Shown here piece after piece: positions 8,434-16,632 of a stretch of DNA of 29,479 nucleotides. The DNA lies in NCBI GenBank assembly GCA_964367645.1, contig CAYIYN010000008.1, forward strand, positions 1 through 29,479. Reading direction: 5' to 3'. The stretch is from RGIG4097 sp964367645. Lineage in GTDB: Bacteria; Bacillota; Clostridia; Christensenellales; CAG-917. Every line of letters starts with the position of its first letter. Position 1 is the first letter of the stretch. Under the pieces are notes generated by a model. The model saw nothing but the letters and a program-made list of their open reading frames with translations. It was not told the DNA's origin and searched no databases. Position numbers and translations under genes: made by a program.

Positions 8434-9209
8434 CGATAAAAACAATAACGGAATATCTTGAAAAACTGTTCCCTCCGGAAATTGCCGACGAAGACGACAA
8501 AGTCAAAATCGGCTTGCAGGTCGGTTCGTTTTTTGATGAGTGCAGCGGTGTCGCACTTTGCCTTGACTGCACGTTGTCCGTGCTGGAACAGGCGAATGAA
8601 AGCGGATGCAATCTCGTCCTTTGTCATCATCCGCTCATCTATCACCCTCTGCAAGAAATATGCACCGACGAGGGCAAGGGCAAGGCTATTGCATATGCGC
8701 TCAAAAACAACATCACAGTCTTTGCCTTGCACACCAACCTTGACAAAGCCGCGGGCGGCATCAACGATTATCTGATATCAAAAGTCTTTGGTGCAAAGGT
8801 TGCGGGAAGCGACGGATGCGTGTTCTATGGCGACTTTGATGACAGTGCCGAAATTTCTCTCAAAGATTTCGCCGCGCTTATATCAAACAAACTGAATGAC
8901 AAAACCGTGAAATTCGTCGGCGACGCTGAAACAAAAATCAAGTGTTTTGCCGTCTGCTCGGGCGGCGGCGCGTCTTTTTATAAGGTTGCAAAAGAGAGCA
9001 AAGCAGACGTCTTTGTGACGGGCGACATACCGCATCACGTGTATATTGAAGCGTTGGAAGACGGATTTAACCTTATAGAATTTTCGCACTATTTCAGCGA
9101 AATCGTATCGGTGGATATTATGTTGTCTGCGCTAAATTCCAGATTTGAAAATCTTCGCGTTATAAACGCGCTGCAATACTGTCCTTTTGGGACGTTGGAG
9201 GAACTATGA
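8430..9209 (+). CDS. Nif3-like dinuclear metal center protein
   Basis: This 259-residue protein belongs to the Nif3/YbgI/YqfO family, often labelled GTP cyclohydrolase 1 type 2; its true role is unsettled. Metal ligands are visible in CHHPLIYHP, in ALHTNLDKAAGG, and in the C-terminal GDIPHHVYIEAL and SHYFSEIV segments. It lacks the extra PII-like domain that makes Bacillus YqfO about 370 residues, and so resembles the short YbgI form. The start overlaps the trmK stop by 4 nt (ATGA), with AAGGGG upstream, so translation is coupled. Confidence 0.92.
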   Translation: MTIKTITEYLEKLFPPEIADEDDKVKIGLQVGSFFDECSGVALCLDCTLSVLEQANESGCNLVLCHHPLIYHPLQEICTDEGKGKAIAYALKNNITVFALHTNLDKAAGGINDYLISKVFGAKVAGSDGCVFYGDFDDSAEISLKDFAALISNKLNDKTVKFVGDAETKIKCFAVCSGGGASFYKVAKESKADVFVTGDIPHHVYIEALEDGFNLIEFSHYFSEIVSVDIMLSALNSRFENLRVINALQYCPFGTLEEL

Positions 9210-9913
9210 AATTTGATATGATACTTCAGTATCAAGCCGTCGATCAGGAACTTATCGGCCTTGAAAACGAATTGGCAAAATGTAAGGAACTGAATCAACT
9301 TTACGTTGCCAAATCCAAAATTGACGAGGCGACGCAGTCCGTTTCAAAATTGACTGCAGAAGCCAACGAGTTGATGAACAATTTTACAAAACTTCAAGTG
9401 CGTATCGGCGGTTTGAAAAACAAACTTGACGAATTTGACGGCATATGCGAGGGCATTGCCGACGTGCAGGAAGCGGATTACTACGTCAAACAAATCGATT
9501 CTCTTTTGGACGAGATTTCCTCTTTGGAAAAAAGCGCGTCCAGAGATTCTATGCATATTGACGGTGTTTGTGCCGAGTACAAAAAAACTTGGGAAGCGGG
9601 CATATTGGCAAGCGAAAACTACAAGCACTGTATGGAGGAATTTGAGAGCGTAAAAGCAAAAATTCAGCCGCGTGCAAAGGAAATTCAATCTCGGTTAAAC
9701 GAACTGGAAAAAGACATTCCGCCTCAGTTGCTTTCAAAGTATAAAGAACTTCGCAACGCCAAAAAGATGCCGGCATTTGTGGAGTACGACCCAAGCAAAA
9801 ACACTTGCGGAAGATGCTATATGGAACTGCCCAACGACGCAAAAGGTAAACTTAAAAATTCCGGAGATTTTTCGGAATGTCCAAATTGCCGCAGAATCCT
9901 CTATATGGCATAA
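9206..9913 (+). CDS. Coiled-coil protein with C4 zinc ribbon
   Basis: This 235-residue protein starts with about 185 residues of charged heptad-like helix (for example CKELNQLYVAKSKIDEAT). It ends in a zinc ribbon with Cys201-x2-Cys204 and Cys225-x2-Cys228. That is the layout of the zf-RING_7 (C4-type zinc ribbon) family, which is usually encoded next to nif3 and trmK and may bind nucleic acid; no biochemical role is established. The start overlaps the nif3 stop by 4 nt and has GGAGG upstream. It appears to be the last gene of the dnaG operon, although no terminator follows. Confidence 0.88.
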   Translation: MKFDMILQYQAVDQELIGLENELAKCKELNQLYVAKSKIDEATQSVSKLTAEANELMNNFTKLQVRIGGLKNKLDEFDGICEGIADVQEADYYVKQIDSLLDEISSLEKSASRDSMHIDGVCAEYKKTWEAGILASENYKHCMEEFESVKAKIQPRAKEIQSRLNELEKDIPPQLLSKYKELRNAKKMPAFVEYDPSKNTCGRCYMELPNDAKGKLKNSGDFSECPNCRRILYMA

Positions 9914-9984
9914 AGCGGCGCGAATTTAACGCAAACGGTCTTTATTGAACAAAAATAAGATGTCATCAAAGCGAGGAGAGAATT

Positions 9985-12900
9985 ATGAATTGCTACAACA
10001 ATCCGGAAATTTACAGTGTGAATACCTGCCCAAAACACGGTGCAGGATTTCCTCTTGACGAAAACGGCAAGGCTAAAACCTTATGCCTAAACGGATATTG
10101 GAAATTTAAATATTTCCCGTCGGTGACGCTCATGACGCTTTGTCCCGCCTCTTGGGACACGATTGAAGTTCCTTCAAACTGGCAGTTGCACGGTTACGGT
10201 AAGCCGATTTATACAAACACCAAATATCCTTACGCAATCGAAACAAATCCTTTCAAATTGCCGCATATTAACGAAAAAGAAAATCCTTGCGGCGTTTATC
10301 AAAGGGAATTTACACTTGACGAAATCAAGTCGCGTATACATATCAATTTTGCCGCAAACAGCGGCGCGGAAGTTTATATAAACGGCAAATTTGTAGGTTA
10401 TTCCGAAAGCAGTTTTGACTATCAAGAATACGATATAACCGATTTTGTCAAAGTTGGAGAAAACACCCTCACCATCGTCGTTTACCGCTATACCACGGGC
10501 AGTTATTTGGAAGATCAGGATATGTGGCGCATCAGCGGAATTTTCCGCGACGTCAATCTTGTTTTTGAGCCTTGCCGTCGCATTGACGACGTTTACGCCC
10601 GCGCCGATTTCAACACGGATATGACCGAAGCCGAACTTAACATCGATTTGCAGTTATCTTGCAACGGCGACGAACTGGACACGGGCAATTTATATATTGA
10701 ACTGATAGACGGCGACGGTGCGGTTGCCGCAGAAGGAATGTTGAAAATTTTGGGGATTGACAGCGGTGAAGAACTAAAATTGACTTTCAAAGAAACCGTT
10801 GTCCTGCCAAACCTTTGGAGCGCAGAAAACCCCTATGTGTACAAACTGCGCCTGACGCTCAAATCTGCCGTCAAGGATAGAGAATATTTTGCCGATATGC
10901 GCGAAATCAATTTCGGGTTCAGAAAAATCGAAGTAGTGCCTGCGCGCGGCGACAAACAACCAACAATACTTTTAAACGGCAAAGTGCTCAAAATCCACGG
11001 AGTAAACCGTCATGAGTTCCACCCGGACCACGGCCATGCCGTACCTATTGAACTCACCGAAAAGGATATAATCCTTTGCAAGAAAAACAACATTGATTCC
11101 ATACGCACTTCGCACTATCCCAATTCGCGCGGATTTTATGATTTGTGCGACCGCTACGGCATAATGGTGATGTGCGAAAACAACCTCGAAACGCACGGAT
11201 TGGCAAGTTCCATTCCCGCCTCCAATACTCTTTGGACAAAGCAGGTTTGTTGGCGTATGCAAAATATGGTCTACACTTTCAGAAATCATCCCAGCATTTT
11301 GTTTTGGTCGCTTGGCAATGAATCAGGTGACAAAGGCAAGTCTTTCGTGGAGATGAAAAAGGCCGCGCTTGAACTGGACGGCACAAGACCGATTCATTAC
11401 GAATCGGACGGTTGGTTGAAAGTCAGCGATTTGATGAGCGAAATGTATACTGTCGAGTCGCAAATGGAAAAGATAGGTCAAAACAAATATCACAATCACA
11501 GCCGTGCAACTTGGGCTTTGTTGGGGCACGGTTTAACACCCAAAATGTACCGTGACAAGCCCTATATACAGTGCGAATACTCTCATTGTATGGGAAACTC
11601 CCTTGGCAATTTTGCCGATTACTGGGAGCATTTCAAACGCTATGACAGGCTTTGCGGAGGCTATATTTGGGACTTTGCAGACCAAAGCATAAAAAGAGTA
11701 GGCGTCGACGGCACCGTCGAATGGACTTACGGCGGCGACTGGGGCGACAAACCAAACGACGGCAACTTTGCCTTCAACGGCATAGTCCGCGCGGACCGCT
11801 CTCCCAACCCCGCACTTTACGAAGTAAAGAAAGTTTATCAAAACATTGACTTTGCATTGAGCGGCGAATATGCGGAAATCAAAAATAATTATCTTTTCAC
11901 AAACCTCAACAAGTTCGCTCTTGTGTTTGAACTTACCATAGGCGGAAAAGTCGAGGCAAGGGCAGAACAGGAAATGCCGTCTATACCCGCCGGTGAAAAG
12001 GCGCTTGTGCCTTTTCCCTTTACCGTGCCAAAAGTCGGTGAGTGTTATATAAACGTATACGCTGTTTCAAAAGAAGATGAAAACGGCGTGCCGAAAGGTA
12101 ACGTTGTAGCGTGTGAACAACTTGAAATCAAGGGCTTTTTAAAACGCGAATTTAACTTGGCCGAAGGAAAGAGCGCAACCAAGAGCAAAAAGTATGTAGA
12201 ACTTGATTGCGGCAAACTGACTGCCCTTATAAACTACGACACCGGTTATGTCGACAGCATCAAAATAGATGGGTTAGAATGTGTAAAATCGCCCCTAAAG
12301 CCAAATTTCTGGCGTGCTCCCACCGACAACGACTTCGTGCCGCATATAGGAATGTTCTTGAAAAAATTCCTCGGCGTTTACTTTTATAAAGACGCTCAGG
12401 CGGAACTTGTAAAATCCAATATGACAGTGCACGACAAGAGCGTTGTTATCGATTGGTATATGCCGCACCTTAGCGGACTGAAAACAATATACGAAGCGGG
12501 CGCTGACGGATTGAAAATTACAATGAGGTGCAAAAATCACATTTTCGGATTGCCGCGTTACGGATTTGAAACAAAACTTGACGTGTCCGACGATATTGCG
12601 TTCTACGGCAGAGGTCCCCACGAAAACTACTGCGACAGAAAAACGTCTGCGTTTGTGGGAACATATATGGGCAAAGTCGACGATTTCCAGCACGATTATT
12701 TGTATCCGCAAGAAAACGGCAACCACTGCGACGTTAGGTCGCTAGTCGTCGGCGGAGCGGACGGCGTGACGTTTGAATCGCTTGACAAGCCGTTTGAATT
12801 TAGCTGCCACAACTATTCGCTTGATGCGCTTGAAAATGCCAAACATTTACATGAACTAAAAAAAGAGGACGACGGTGTTTGGGTTTATATCGACGGTGCG

Positions 12901-13002
12901 CAGCGCGGCGTAGGCGGCGACGTTCCGGCTTTGGCGTGCACAAAAGAACGCTACAAAATTCTGCCCGGCAAAGTGCACGAATTTTCGTTTGTAATCAGAT
13001 AG
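9985..13002 (+). CDS. lacZ: Beta-galactosidase, glycoside hydrolase family 2 (LacZ type)
   Basis: This 1005-residue enzyme has the five-domain LacZ architecture: a sugar-binding jelly roll (with VPSNWQLHGYGKPIYTN), an immunoglobulin-like domain, a TIM barrel, a second beta domain, and a C-terminal beta-galactosidase small-chain domain (with FWRAPTDNDF and FYGRGPHENYCDR). The acid/base Glu446 lies in WSLGNES and the nucleophile Glu531 in QCEYSHCMGN. There is no signal peptide, so it acts on imported lactose or galactosides in the cytoplasm. GAGGAGAG precedes the ATG. No lactose transporter or regulator is adjacent. The 71-nt upstream gap has no convincing promoter. Confidence 0.97.
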   Translation: MNCYNNPEIYSVNTCPKHGAGFPLDENGKAKTLCLNGYWKFKYFPSVTLMTLCPASWDTIEVPSNWQLHGYGKPIYTNTKYPYAIETNPFKLPHINEKENPCGVYQREFTLDEIKSRIHINFAANSGAEVYINGKFVGYSESSFDYQEYDITDFVKVGENTLTIVVYRYTTGSYLEDQDMWRISGIFRDVNLVFEPCRRIDDVYARADFNTDMTEAELNIDLQLSCNGDELDTGNLYIELIDGDGAVAAEGMLKILGIDSGEELKLTFKETVVLPNLWSAENPYVYKLRLTLKSAVKDREYFADMREINFGFRKIEVVPARGDKQPTILLNGKVLKIHGVNRHEFHPDHGHAVPIELTEKDIILCKKNNIDSIRTSHYPNSRGFYDLCDRYGIMVMCENNLETHGLASSIPASNTLWTKQVCWRMQNMVYTFRNHPSILFWSLGNESGDKGKSFVEMKKAALELDGTRPIHYESDGWLKVSDLMSEMYTVESQMEKIGQNKYHNHSRATWALLGHGLTPKMYRDKPYIQCEYSHCMGNSLGNFADYWEHFKRYDRLCGGYIWDFADQSIKRVGVDGTVEWTYGGDWGDKPNDGNFAFNGIVRADRSPNPALYEVKKVYQNIDFALSGEYAEIKNNYLFTNLNKFALVFELTIGGKVEARAEQEMPSIPAGEKALVPFPFTVPKVGECYINVYAVSKEDENGVPKGNVVACEQLEIKGFLKREFNLAEGKSATKSKKYVELDCGKLTALINYDTGYVDSIKIDGLECVKSPLKPNFWRAPTDNDFVPHIGMFLKKFLGVYFYKDAQAELVKSNMTVHDKSVVIDWYMPHLSGLKTIYEAGADGLKITMRCKNHIFGLPRYGFETKLDVSDDIAFYGRGPHENYCDRKTSAFVGTYMGKVDDFQHDYLYPQENGNHCDVRSLVVGGADGVTFESLDKPFEFSCHNYSLDALENAKHLHELKKEDDGVWVYIDGAQRGVGGDVPALACTKERYKILPGKVHEFSFVIR

Positions 13003-13005
13003 TAG

Positions 13006-13033
13006 TTGACTATCCGCGCGCTTATTGTATAAT
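13006..13033 (+). promoter_or_regulatory. Promoter of thrS
   Basis: TTGACT (13006-13011) is followed after 16 nt by a perfect TATAAT (13028-13033). It begins 3 nt after the lacZ stop codon. Transcription would start near 13040, giving a thrS leader of about 146 nt. Confidence 0.8.
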
Positions 13034-13043
13034 ATTTTTTGTT

Positions 13044-13074
13044 CCTCAACCGCGCGCCGACAGTGCGGTTGAGG
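13044..13074 (+). promoter_or_regulatory. Stem-loop at the 5' end of the thrS leader
   Basis: A perfect 10-bp stem, CCTCAACCGC with GCGGTTGAGG, closes an 11-nt loop right after the predicted transcription start. No U-run follows, so it is not an intrinsic terminator. It may stabilise the transcript or be a further arm of the thrS operator described next. Confidence 0.6.
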
Positions 13075-13113
13075 TAATAAAAAGTTAAATTACGTCCGAT
13101 CGAGGGCACAAAA

Positions 13114-13174
13114 GTACAGCCGTAGTGAGGCTGAATGCAAATAAAAGGTACAGCTGTTGTAAGGCTGACTGCAA
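13114..13174 (+). promoter_or_regulatory. Duplicated tRNA-Thr anticodon-arm mimic upstream of thrS (candidate ThrRS translational operator)
   Basis: Two copies of a 28-nt unit (start points 13114 and 13148, 24 of 28 bases identical) each fold into a 5-bp stem with a 7-nt loop. Copy 1 has stem CAGCC/GGCTG (13117-13121, 13129-13133) and loop GTAGTGA. Copy 2 has stem CAGCT/GGCTG (13151-13155, 13163-13167, one G-U pair) and loop GTTGTAA. With tRNA numbering 32-38, both have U33; the anticodon positions read AGU and UGU, both threonine, and copy 2 also has A37-A38. Copy 2 ends 8 nt before the thrS Shine-Dalgarno at 13176-13180. No T-box sequence (AGGGTGG...) is present. Function is inferred by analogy with the E. 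coli thrS operator. Confidence 0.65.
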
Positions 13175-13185
13175 AAGGAGATACA

Positions 13186-15126
13186 ATGGAAATTACACTA
13201 AAAAACGGCAACAAAATGACGCTCGACGCGCCCATGACGGCGCTTGAGGTCACCAAAAAAATAAGCGAAGGGCTTGCACGCGCGGCACTTGTTTGCAAAA
13301 TTGACGGCAAAATCTCTTCAATGGACGAAGTTATCAACCGCGATTGCACTTTTGAAGTTTTGACTTTTAACGACGAAGAGGGCAAACTTGCCTATCGTCA
13401 CACCGCGTCGCATATTTTGGCTCAGGCGGTAAAAAATATATATCCCACGGTACAACTTGCCATAGGGCCTGCAATAGCAGACGGATTTTATTATGATTTT
13501 GATTTCAAAACGCCAATAACACAAGCCGATTTTGACAAAATAGAAGCCGAAATGAAGAGTATCATAAAGGCGGATTTGCCAATCGTTCATTCCACCAAAA
13601 CGCGCAAAGAAGCCGAGGAGTTTATTAAAAAGTATAAGCAAAGTTACAAAATGGAACTGCTTGCGGATATTCCCGACGGCGAAGATATAAGTTTTTACAC
13701 ACAGGGCGACTTCACCGACCTTTGCGCCGGCCCTCACCTCATTTCAACGGGCAAAATCAAAGCGTTCAAACTCACGTCGCTGACGGGAGCATATTGGCGC
13801 GGCAGTGAGAAAAACAAGATGCTCACCCGCATTTACGGCACGGCATATGAAAAAAAGGCAGACCTTGACGACTATCTGCAAAGACTTGAAGAAGCAAAAC
13901 TTAGAGATCACAACCGTTTGGGACGCGATTTAGGCTTGTTTATGACGGACGAAAACGTCGGGCAAGGGCTTCCTCTTTTGATGCCAAAGGGCGCAAGAAT
14001 TGTGCAGATTATGCAGCGTTTCGTCGAAGACGAAGAACAGCGCAGAGGATATCTGCTCACCAAAACTCCGATTATGACCAAGAACAATTTGTTTATCATT
14101 TCGGGGCACTGGGATCACTACAAAGACAAAATGTTTTGGATGGGCGAGGAAGACGTTGACGACGAAATCCTTTGCCTCAGACCAATGACTTGTCCTTTGC
14201 AGTTCACAATTTATAAAAACGGTTTGAAATCCTACCGCGATTTGCCTTTGCGCTATGCCGAAACCGCCACGCTGTTTAGAAAAGAAGCCAGCGGTGAAAT
14301 GCACGGACTGACGCGCGTCAGGCAGTTCACGCTTGCTGACGGGCACATCGTCTGTCTGCCTGAACAGCTGGAGCAGGAATTTGCAGGCGCACTTGACCTC
14401 ATCAAATATATGATTTTCACTTTCGGGCTTGAAGAGGACGTCAGTTACCGTTTCTCTAGGTGGGACCCCAAAAACGCCGACAAATATGTCGGAAGTGCAG
14501 ATGACTGGAACAAAGTCGAAAACGCGATGAAACAAATTTTGGACGACCTAAAAGTGGACTATGAAGAAGCGTGGGGAGAAGCGGCGTTCTACGGCCCTAA
14601 ACTTGACGTTCAGGGCAGAAACGTACACGGCAAAGAAGACACTCTTTTCACGGTTCAAATCGACTTTGCGCTTGCCACTCGTTTCGATATGATTTATATC
14701 GACGAAAACGGCGAAAAGAAACGTCCATTGATTGTTCACCGCAGTTCAATCGGCTGCTATGAAAGAACACTGGCAATGCTCATTGAAAAATACAACGGTG
14801 CATTCCCTCTTTGGATGTCGCCCGAGCAAGTCAGAGTGCTTTCGCTCACCGACCGCACCATAGACACTGCAAAGCAGGTCAGAGAAAAACTGTTTGGCGC
14901 GGGTATAAGAGCCGAAGCGGACGTCCGCAGTGAAAAACTGGGCAAAAAAATACGCGAAGCGCAACTTGACAAGGTGAACTATATTGTCATTATCGGCGAC
15001 AAAGAAGCAGAGCAGGGCGTTATCTCCGTCCGTCACCGTGCAGACGGCGATCTGGGCACAATGTCAGTTGATGATTTTATGGCAAAAGTGTTGCTTGAAA
15101 CTGTCAAGAGAGAAAAAACTCGTTAG
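13186..15126 (+). CDS. thrS: Threonyl-tRNA synthetase
   Basis: This 646-residue class II synthetase charges tRNA-Thr in the cytoplasm. Residues 1-60 form a TGS domain. The N2 editing domain is intact, with His72 and His76 (RHTASH) and Cys180 and His184 (CAGPH), which hydrolyse mischarged Ser-tRNA-Thr. The catalytic core has zinc ligands Cys336 (MTCP), His387 (ADGH) and His518 (VHRS). A C-terminal anticodon-binding domain starts near residue 545 and in this family reads G35 and U36. AGGAG sits 5 nt before the ATG; an in-frame ATG at 13135 lies inside the regulatory repeat and is rejected. The leader carries two tRNA-Thr anticodon-arm mimics, suggesting autoregulation. Confidence 0.97.
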   Translation: MEITLKNGNKMTLDAPMTALEVTKKISEGLARAALVCKIDGKISSMDEVINRDCTFEVLTFNDEEGKLAYRHTASHILAQAVKNIYPTVQLAIGPAIADGFYYDFDFKTPITQADFDKIEAEMKSIIKADLPIVHSTKTRKEAEEFIKKYKQSYKMELLADIPDGEDISFYTQGDFTDLCAGPHLISTGKIKAFKLTSLTGAYWRGSEKNKMLTRIYGTAYEKKADLDDYLQRLEEAKLRDHNRLGRDLGLFMTDENVGQGLPLLMPKGARIVQIMQRFVEDEEQRRGYLLTKTPIMTKNNLFIISGHWDHYKDKMFWMGEEDVDDEILCLRPMTCPLQFTIYKNGLKSYRDLPLRYAETATLFRKEASGEMHGLTRVRQFTLADGHIVCLPEQLEQEFAGALDLIKYMIFTFGLEEDVSYRFSRWDPKNADKYVGSADDWNKVENAMKQILDDLKVDYEEAWGEAAFYGPKLDVQGRNVHGKEDTLFTVQIDFALATRFDMIYIDENGEKKRPLIVHRSSIGCYERTLAMLIEKYNGAFPLWMSPEQVRVLSLTDRTIDTAKQVREKLFGAGIRAEADVRSEKLGKKIREAQLDKVNYIVIIGDKEAEQGVISVRHRADGDLGTMSVDDFMAKVLLETVKREKTR

Positions 15127-15151
15127 ACAAAAAGAATTGTTTTGAATATGG

Positions 15152-15180
15152 TTGACAAAAAATAGCGGTTTTGCTATTAT
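15152..15180 (+). promoter_or_regulatory. Promoter of infC-rpmI-rplT
   Basis: A perfect TTGACA (15152-15157) is followed after 17 nt by TATTAT (15175-15180), placing the start of transcription near 15187. The gap between thrS and infC is about 200 nt and carries leader structure. Confidence 0.8.
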
Positions 15181-15182
15181 AA

Positions 15183-15327
15183 CTCACGCAAGCAAAGGTT
15201 TCCCTTTCACCGTGAGCAGAGCAAAACGGTCGTCACTGTATCCAAAATTCCCCTTAGGGGGCATTGTGTGTCGGAGAAACTTATTGTTTGCTCCGACACT
15301 TATTTTTCCGGAGAGAAAAGGGGGTTT
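15183..15327 (+). promoter_or_regulatory. infC leader with attenuator (candidate L20 leader)
   Basis: The region between the promoter and infC is structured. An early hairpin pairs CTCACG (15183-15188) with CGTGAG (15211-15216), with an inner AAAGG/CCTTT helix. Alternative short pairings such as ACCGT with ACGGT run through 15210-15240. A terminator hairpin follows before the infC start. In Bacillus subtilis the same operon is controlled by ribosomal protein L20 binding its leader and causing premature termination. The operon and terminator fit that scheme, but I could not confirm the L20-binding fold. Confidence 0.5.
15268..15308 (+). terminator. Transcription attenuator upstream of infC
   Basis: A perfect 9-bp stem, GTGTCGGAG (15268-15276) with CTCCGACAC (15291-15299), is followed by TTATTTTT. 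It ends only about 20 nt before the infC start, downstream of the infC promoter. This is expected for a regulated terminator rather than an operon end. Confidence 0.75.
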
Positions 15328-15846
15328 ATGAAGGAACTACTCATCAATGAGCAAATCAGAGACAAAGAAGTGCGCCTTATCGGCAGCGACGGCAATCAAC
15401 TCGGCGTTATGAGCCTGTACGAAGCAAAGCGTGTTGCGATGGAGCAAGGGCTTGACCTTTGCAAAATGTCCGCTCAAGGTGTGACTCCCGCAACCTGCAA
15501 ACTCATGGACTACGGCAAATACCGTTACGAGCAGCAGAAACGCGAAAAAGAGGCAAAGAAAAATCAAAAAGTCGTCGAAATCAAGGAAATCCGTTTGTCT
15601 GCCACGATTGACGTGGGCGATACGGCACGACTTGCTGCGCAGAGTGCAAAATTTATTCAAGAAGGAAACAAAGTCAAAGCGTCCATACGCTTGAAGGGAC
15701 GCCAACAGGCACACCCCGATATAGCGGTGGACATCGTAAAAGACTATATAAAGTTGGTGGGTGACGGCGCTACGGTCGAAAAAGCACCCACACAAGAAGG
15801 CAGGATAATCTACACCATTTTGGCTCCTGCCACACCCAAAAAATAA
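15328..15846 (+). CDS. infC: Translation initiation factor IF-3
   Basis: This 172-residue factor binds the 30S subunit, monitors the start codon and initiator tRNA, and prevents premature 50S joining. The N-terminal domain begins with the family signature LLINEQIRDKEVRLIG. The basic linker is rich in Lys (KREKEAKKNQK) and the C-terminal domain has VKASIRLKGRQQAH. An in-frame start at 15268 would put the terminator hairpin inside the gene, so the ATG at 15328, preceded by AAAAGGGGG, is preferred. It heads infC-rpmI-rplT. It uses an ordinary ATG, unlike the AUU of E. coli infC. Confidence 0.96.
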   Translation: MKELLINEQIRDKEVRLIGSDGNQLGVMSLYEAKRVAMEQGLDLCKMSAQGVTPATCKLMDYGKYRYEQQKREKEAKKNQKVVEIKEIRLSATIDVGDTARLAAQSAKFIQEGNKVKASIRLKGRQQAHPDIAVDIVKDYIKLVGDGATVEKAPTQEGRIIYTILAPATPKK

Positions 15847-15869
15847 ACAATTCAAAGGAGATAGAGAAT

Positions 15870-16067
15870 ATGCCCAAACAAAAAACGCACAGCGCTTCCA
15901 AAAAGCGTTTCAGAAAAAGTGCAAACGGCCATTTCAAAGCGGATCACAGTGGTCATGACCATATTTTGACAAAGAAGTCAGCCAAGAGAAAGAGATCTCT
16001 TCGTCAAGCCCAGTATATGGATGCGACCAAAGAGAAGGAACTCAAGAAATTGTTGCCCTACGTCTAA
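15870..16067 (+). CDS. rpmI: 50S ribosomal protein bL35
   Basis: This 65-residue, very basic protein matches bL35: it starts PKQKTHSASKKRF and has the conserved KKSAKRKRSLR stretch. It is part of the large ribosomal subunit. CAAAGGAGATAGAG precedes the ATG. It sits 23 nt after infC and 13 nt before rplT, the standard order. Confidence 0.97.
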   Translation: MPKQKTHSASKKRFRKSANGHFKADHSGHDHILTKKSAKRKRSLRQAQYMDATKEKELKKLLPYV

Positions 16068-16080
16068 GGAGATATAGAAA

Positions 16081-16437
16081 ATGAGAGTTAAAAGAGCAGT
16101 AAACGCAGTAAAAAAGCGCAGAAAGATAATGAAGCAAGCCAAAGGCTACGTCGGCGGAAAGCATCGCCTTTACCGTATAGCCAAACAACAAGTAATCCGC
16201 AGCGGTTACTATGCGTACGTCGGCAGAAAGCAGAAAAAACGTGATTTCCGTCAACTTTGGATTGCGCGTATCAATGCAGCCGCCCGTATGAACGACCTTA
16301 GTTACAGCAAATTAATGCACGGCCTTAAATTGGCGGGCATTGATCTCAATCGAAAGGTGTTAAGTGAAATAGCCATATCCGACCCAAAAGCGTTTGCAGA
16401 CCTTTGCAACAAAGCCAAAGCGGCGCTTGCAGCATAA
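16081..16437 (+). CDS. rplT: 50S ribosomal protein bL20
   Basis: This 118-residue protein matches bL20. It has a long basic N-terminal tail (MRVKRAVNAVKKRRKIMKQ, then AKGYVGGKHRLYRIAKQQ) and a globular C-terminal domain with RDFRQLWIARINAAAR. bL20 is needed early in 50S assembly and in Firmicutes also represses its own operon by binding the infC leader. AAGGAGATATAG precedes the ATG. A terminator follows within 10 nt, closing the operon. Confidence 0.97.
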   Translation: MRVKRAVNAVKKRRKIMKQAKGYVGGKHRLYRIAKQQVIRSGYYAYVGRKQKKRDFRQLWIARINAAARMNDLSYSKLMHGLKLAGIDLNRKVLSEIAISDPKAFADLCNKAKAALAA

Positions 16438-16443
16438 AAGACG

Positions 16444-16472
16444 AAGGGCACAGAACAATGCGCCCTTTTTTT
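16444..16472 (+). terminator. Terminator of infC-rpmI-rplT
   Basis: AAGGGC (16444-16449) pairs with GCCCTT (16462-16467), extended inward by a C-G and an A-T pair past one mismatch, and runs into seven T residues. It starts 7 nt after the rplT stop. Confidence 0.8.
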
Positions 16473-16632
16473 CTACGCGCGCGAGCGCGAAAAACGCGCA
16501 ATATAATTGCATAATCACAGAAGTCGAATTTGTTGTGAAAGCAAATTTTTGTAAGTCGCAATAGAAAACAAAGACCGCAACCAATCGTAACCGTACGCAA
16601 TCAAACGCGAGGAAAGAAACGCTATAAACTTA

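Noticed and set aside
13036..13185. T-box riboswitch before thrS
   Set aside because: No AGGGTGG-type T-box sequence, no specifier-loop layout and no terminator in the leader.
13930..14535. 201-codon antisense reading frame inside thrS
   Set aside because: Shadow of thrS; rich in Phe and His, with no initiation signal.
16485..16499. GCGCG-AAAAA-CGCGC hairpin after the rplT terminator
   Set aside because: Short stem, no T-run, and the real terminator is already at 16444-16472; no function can be supported.
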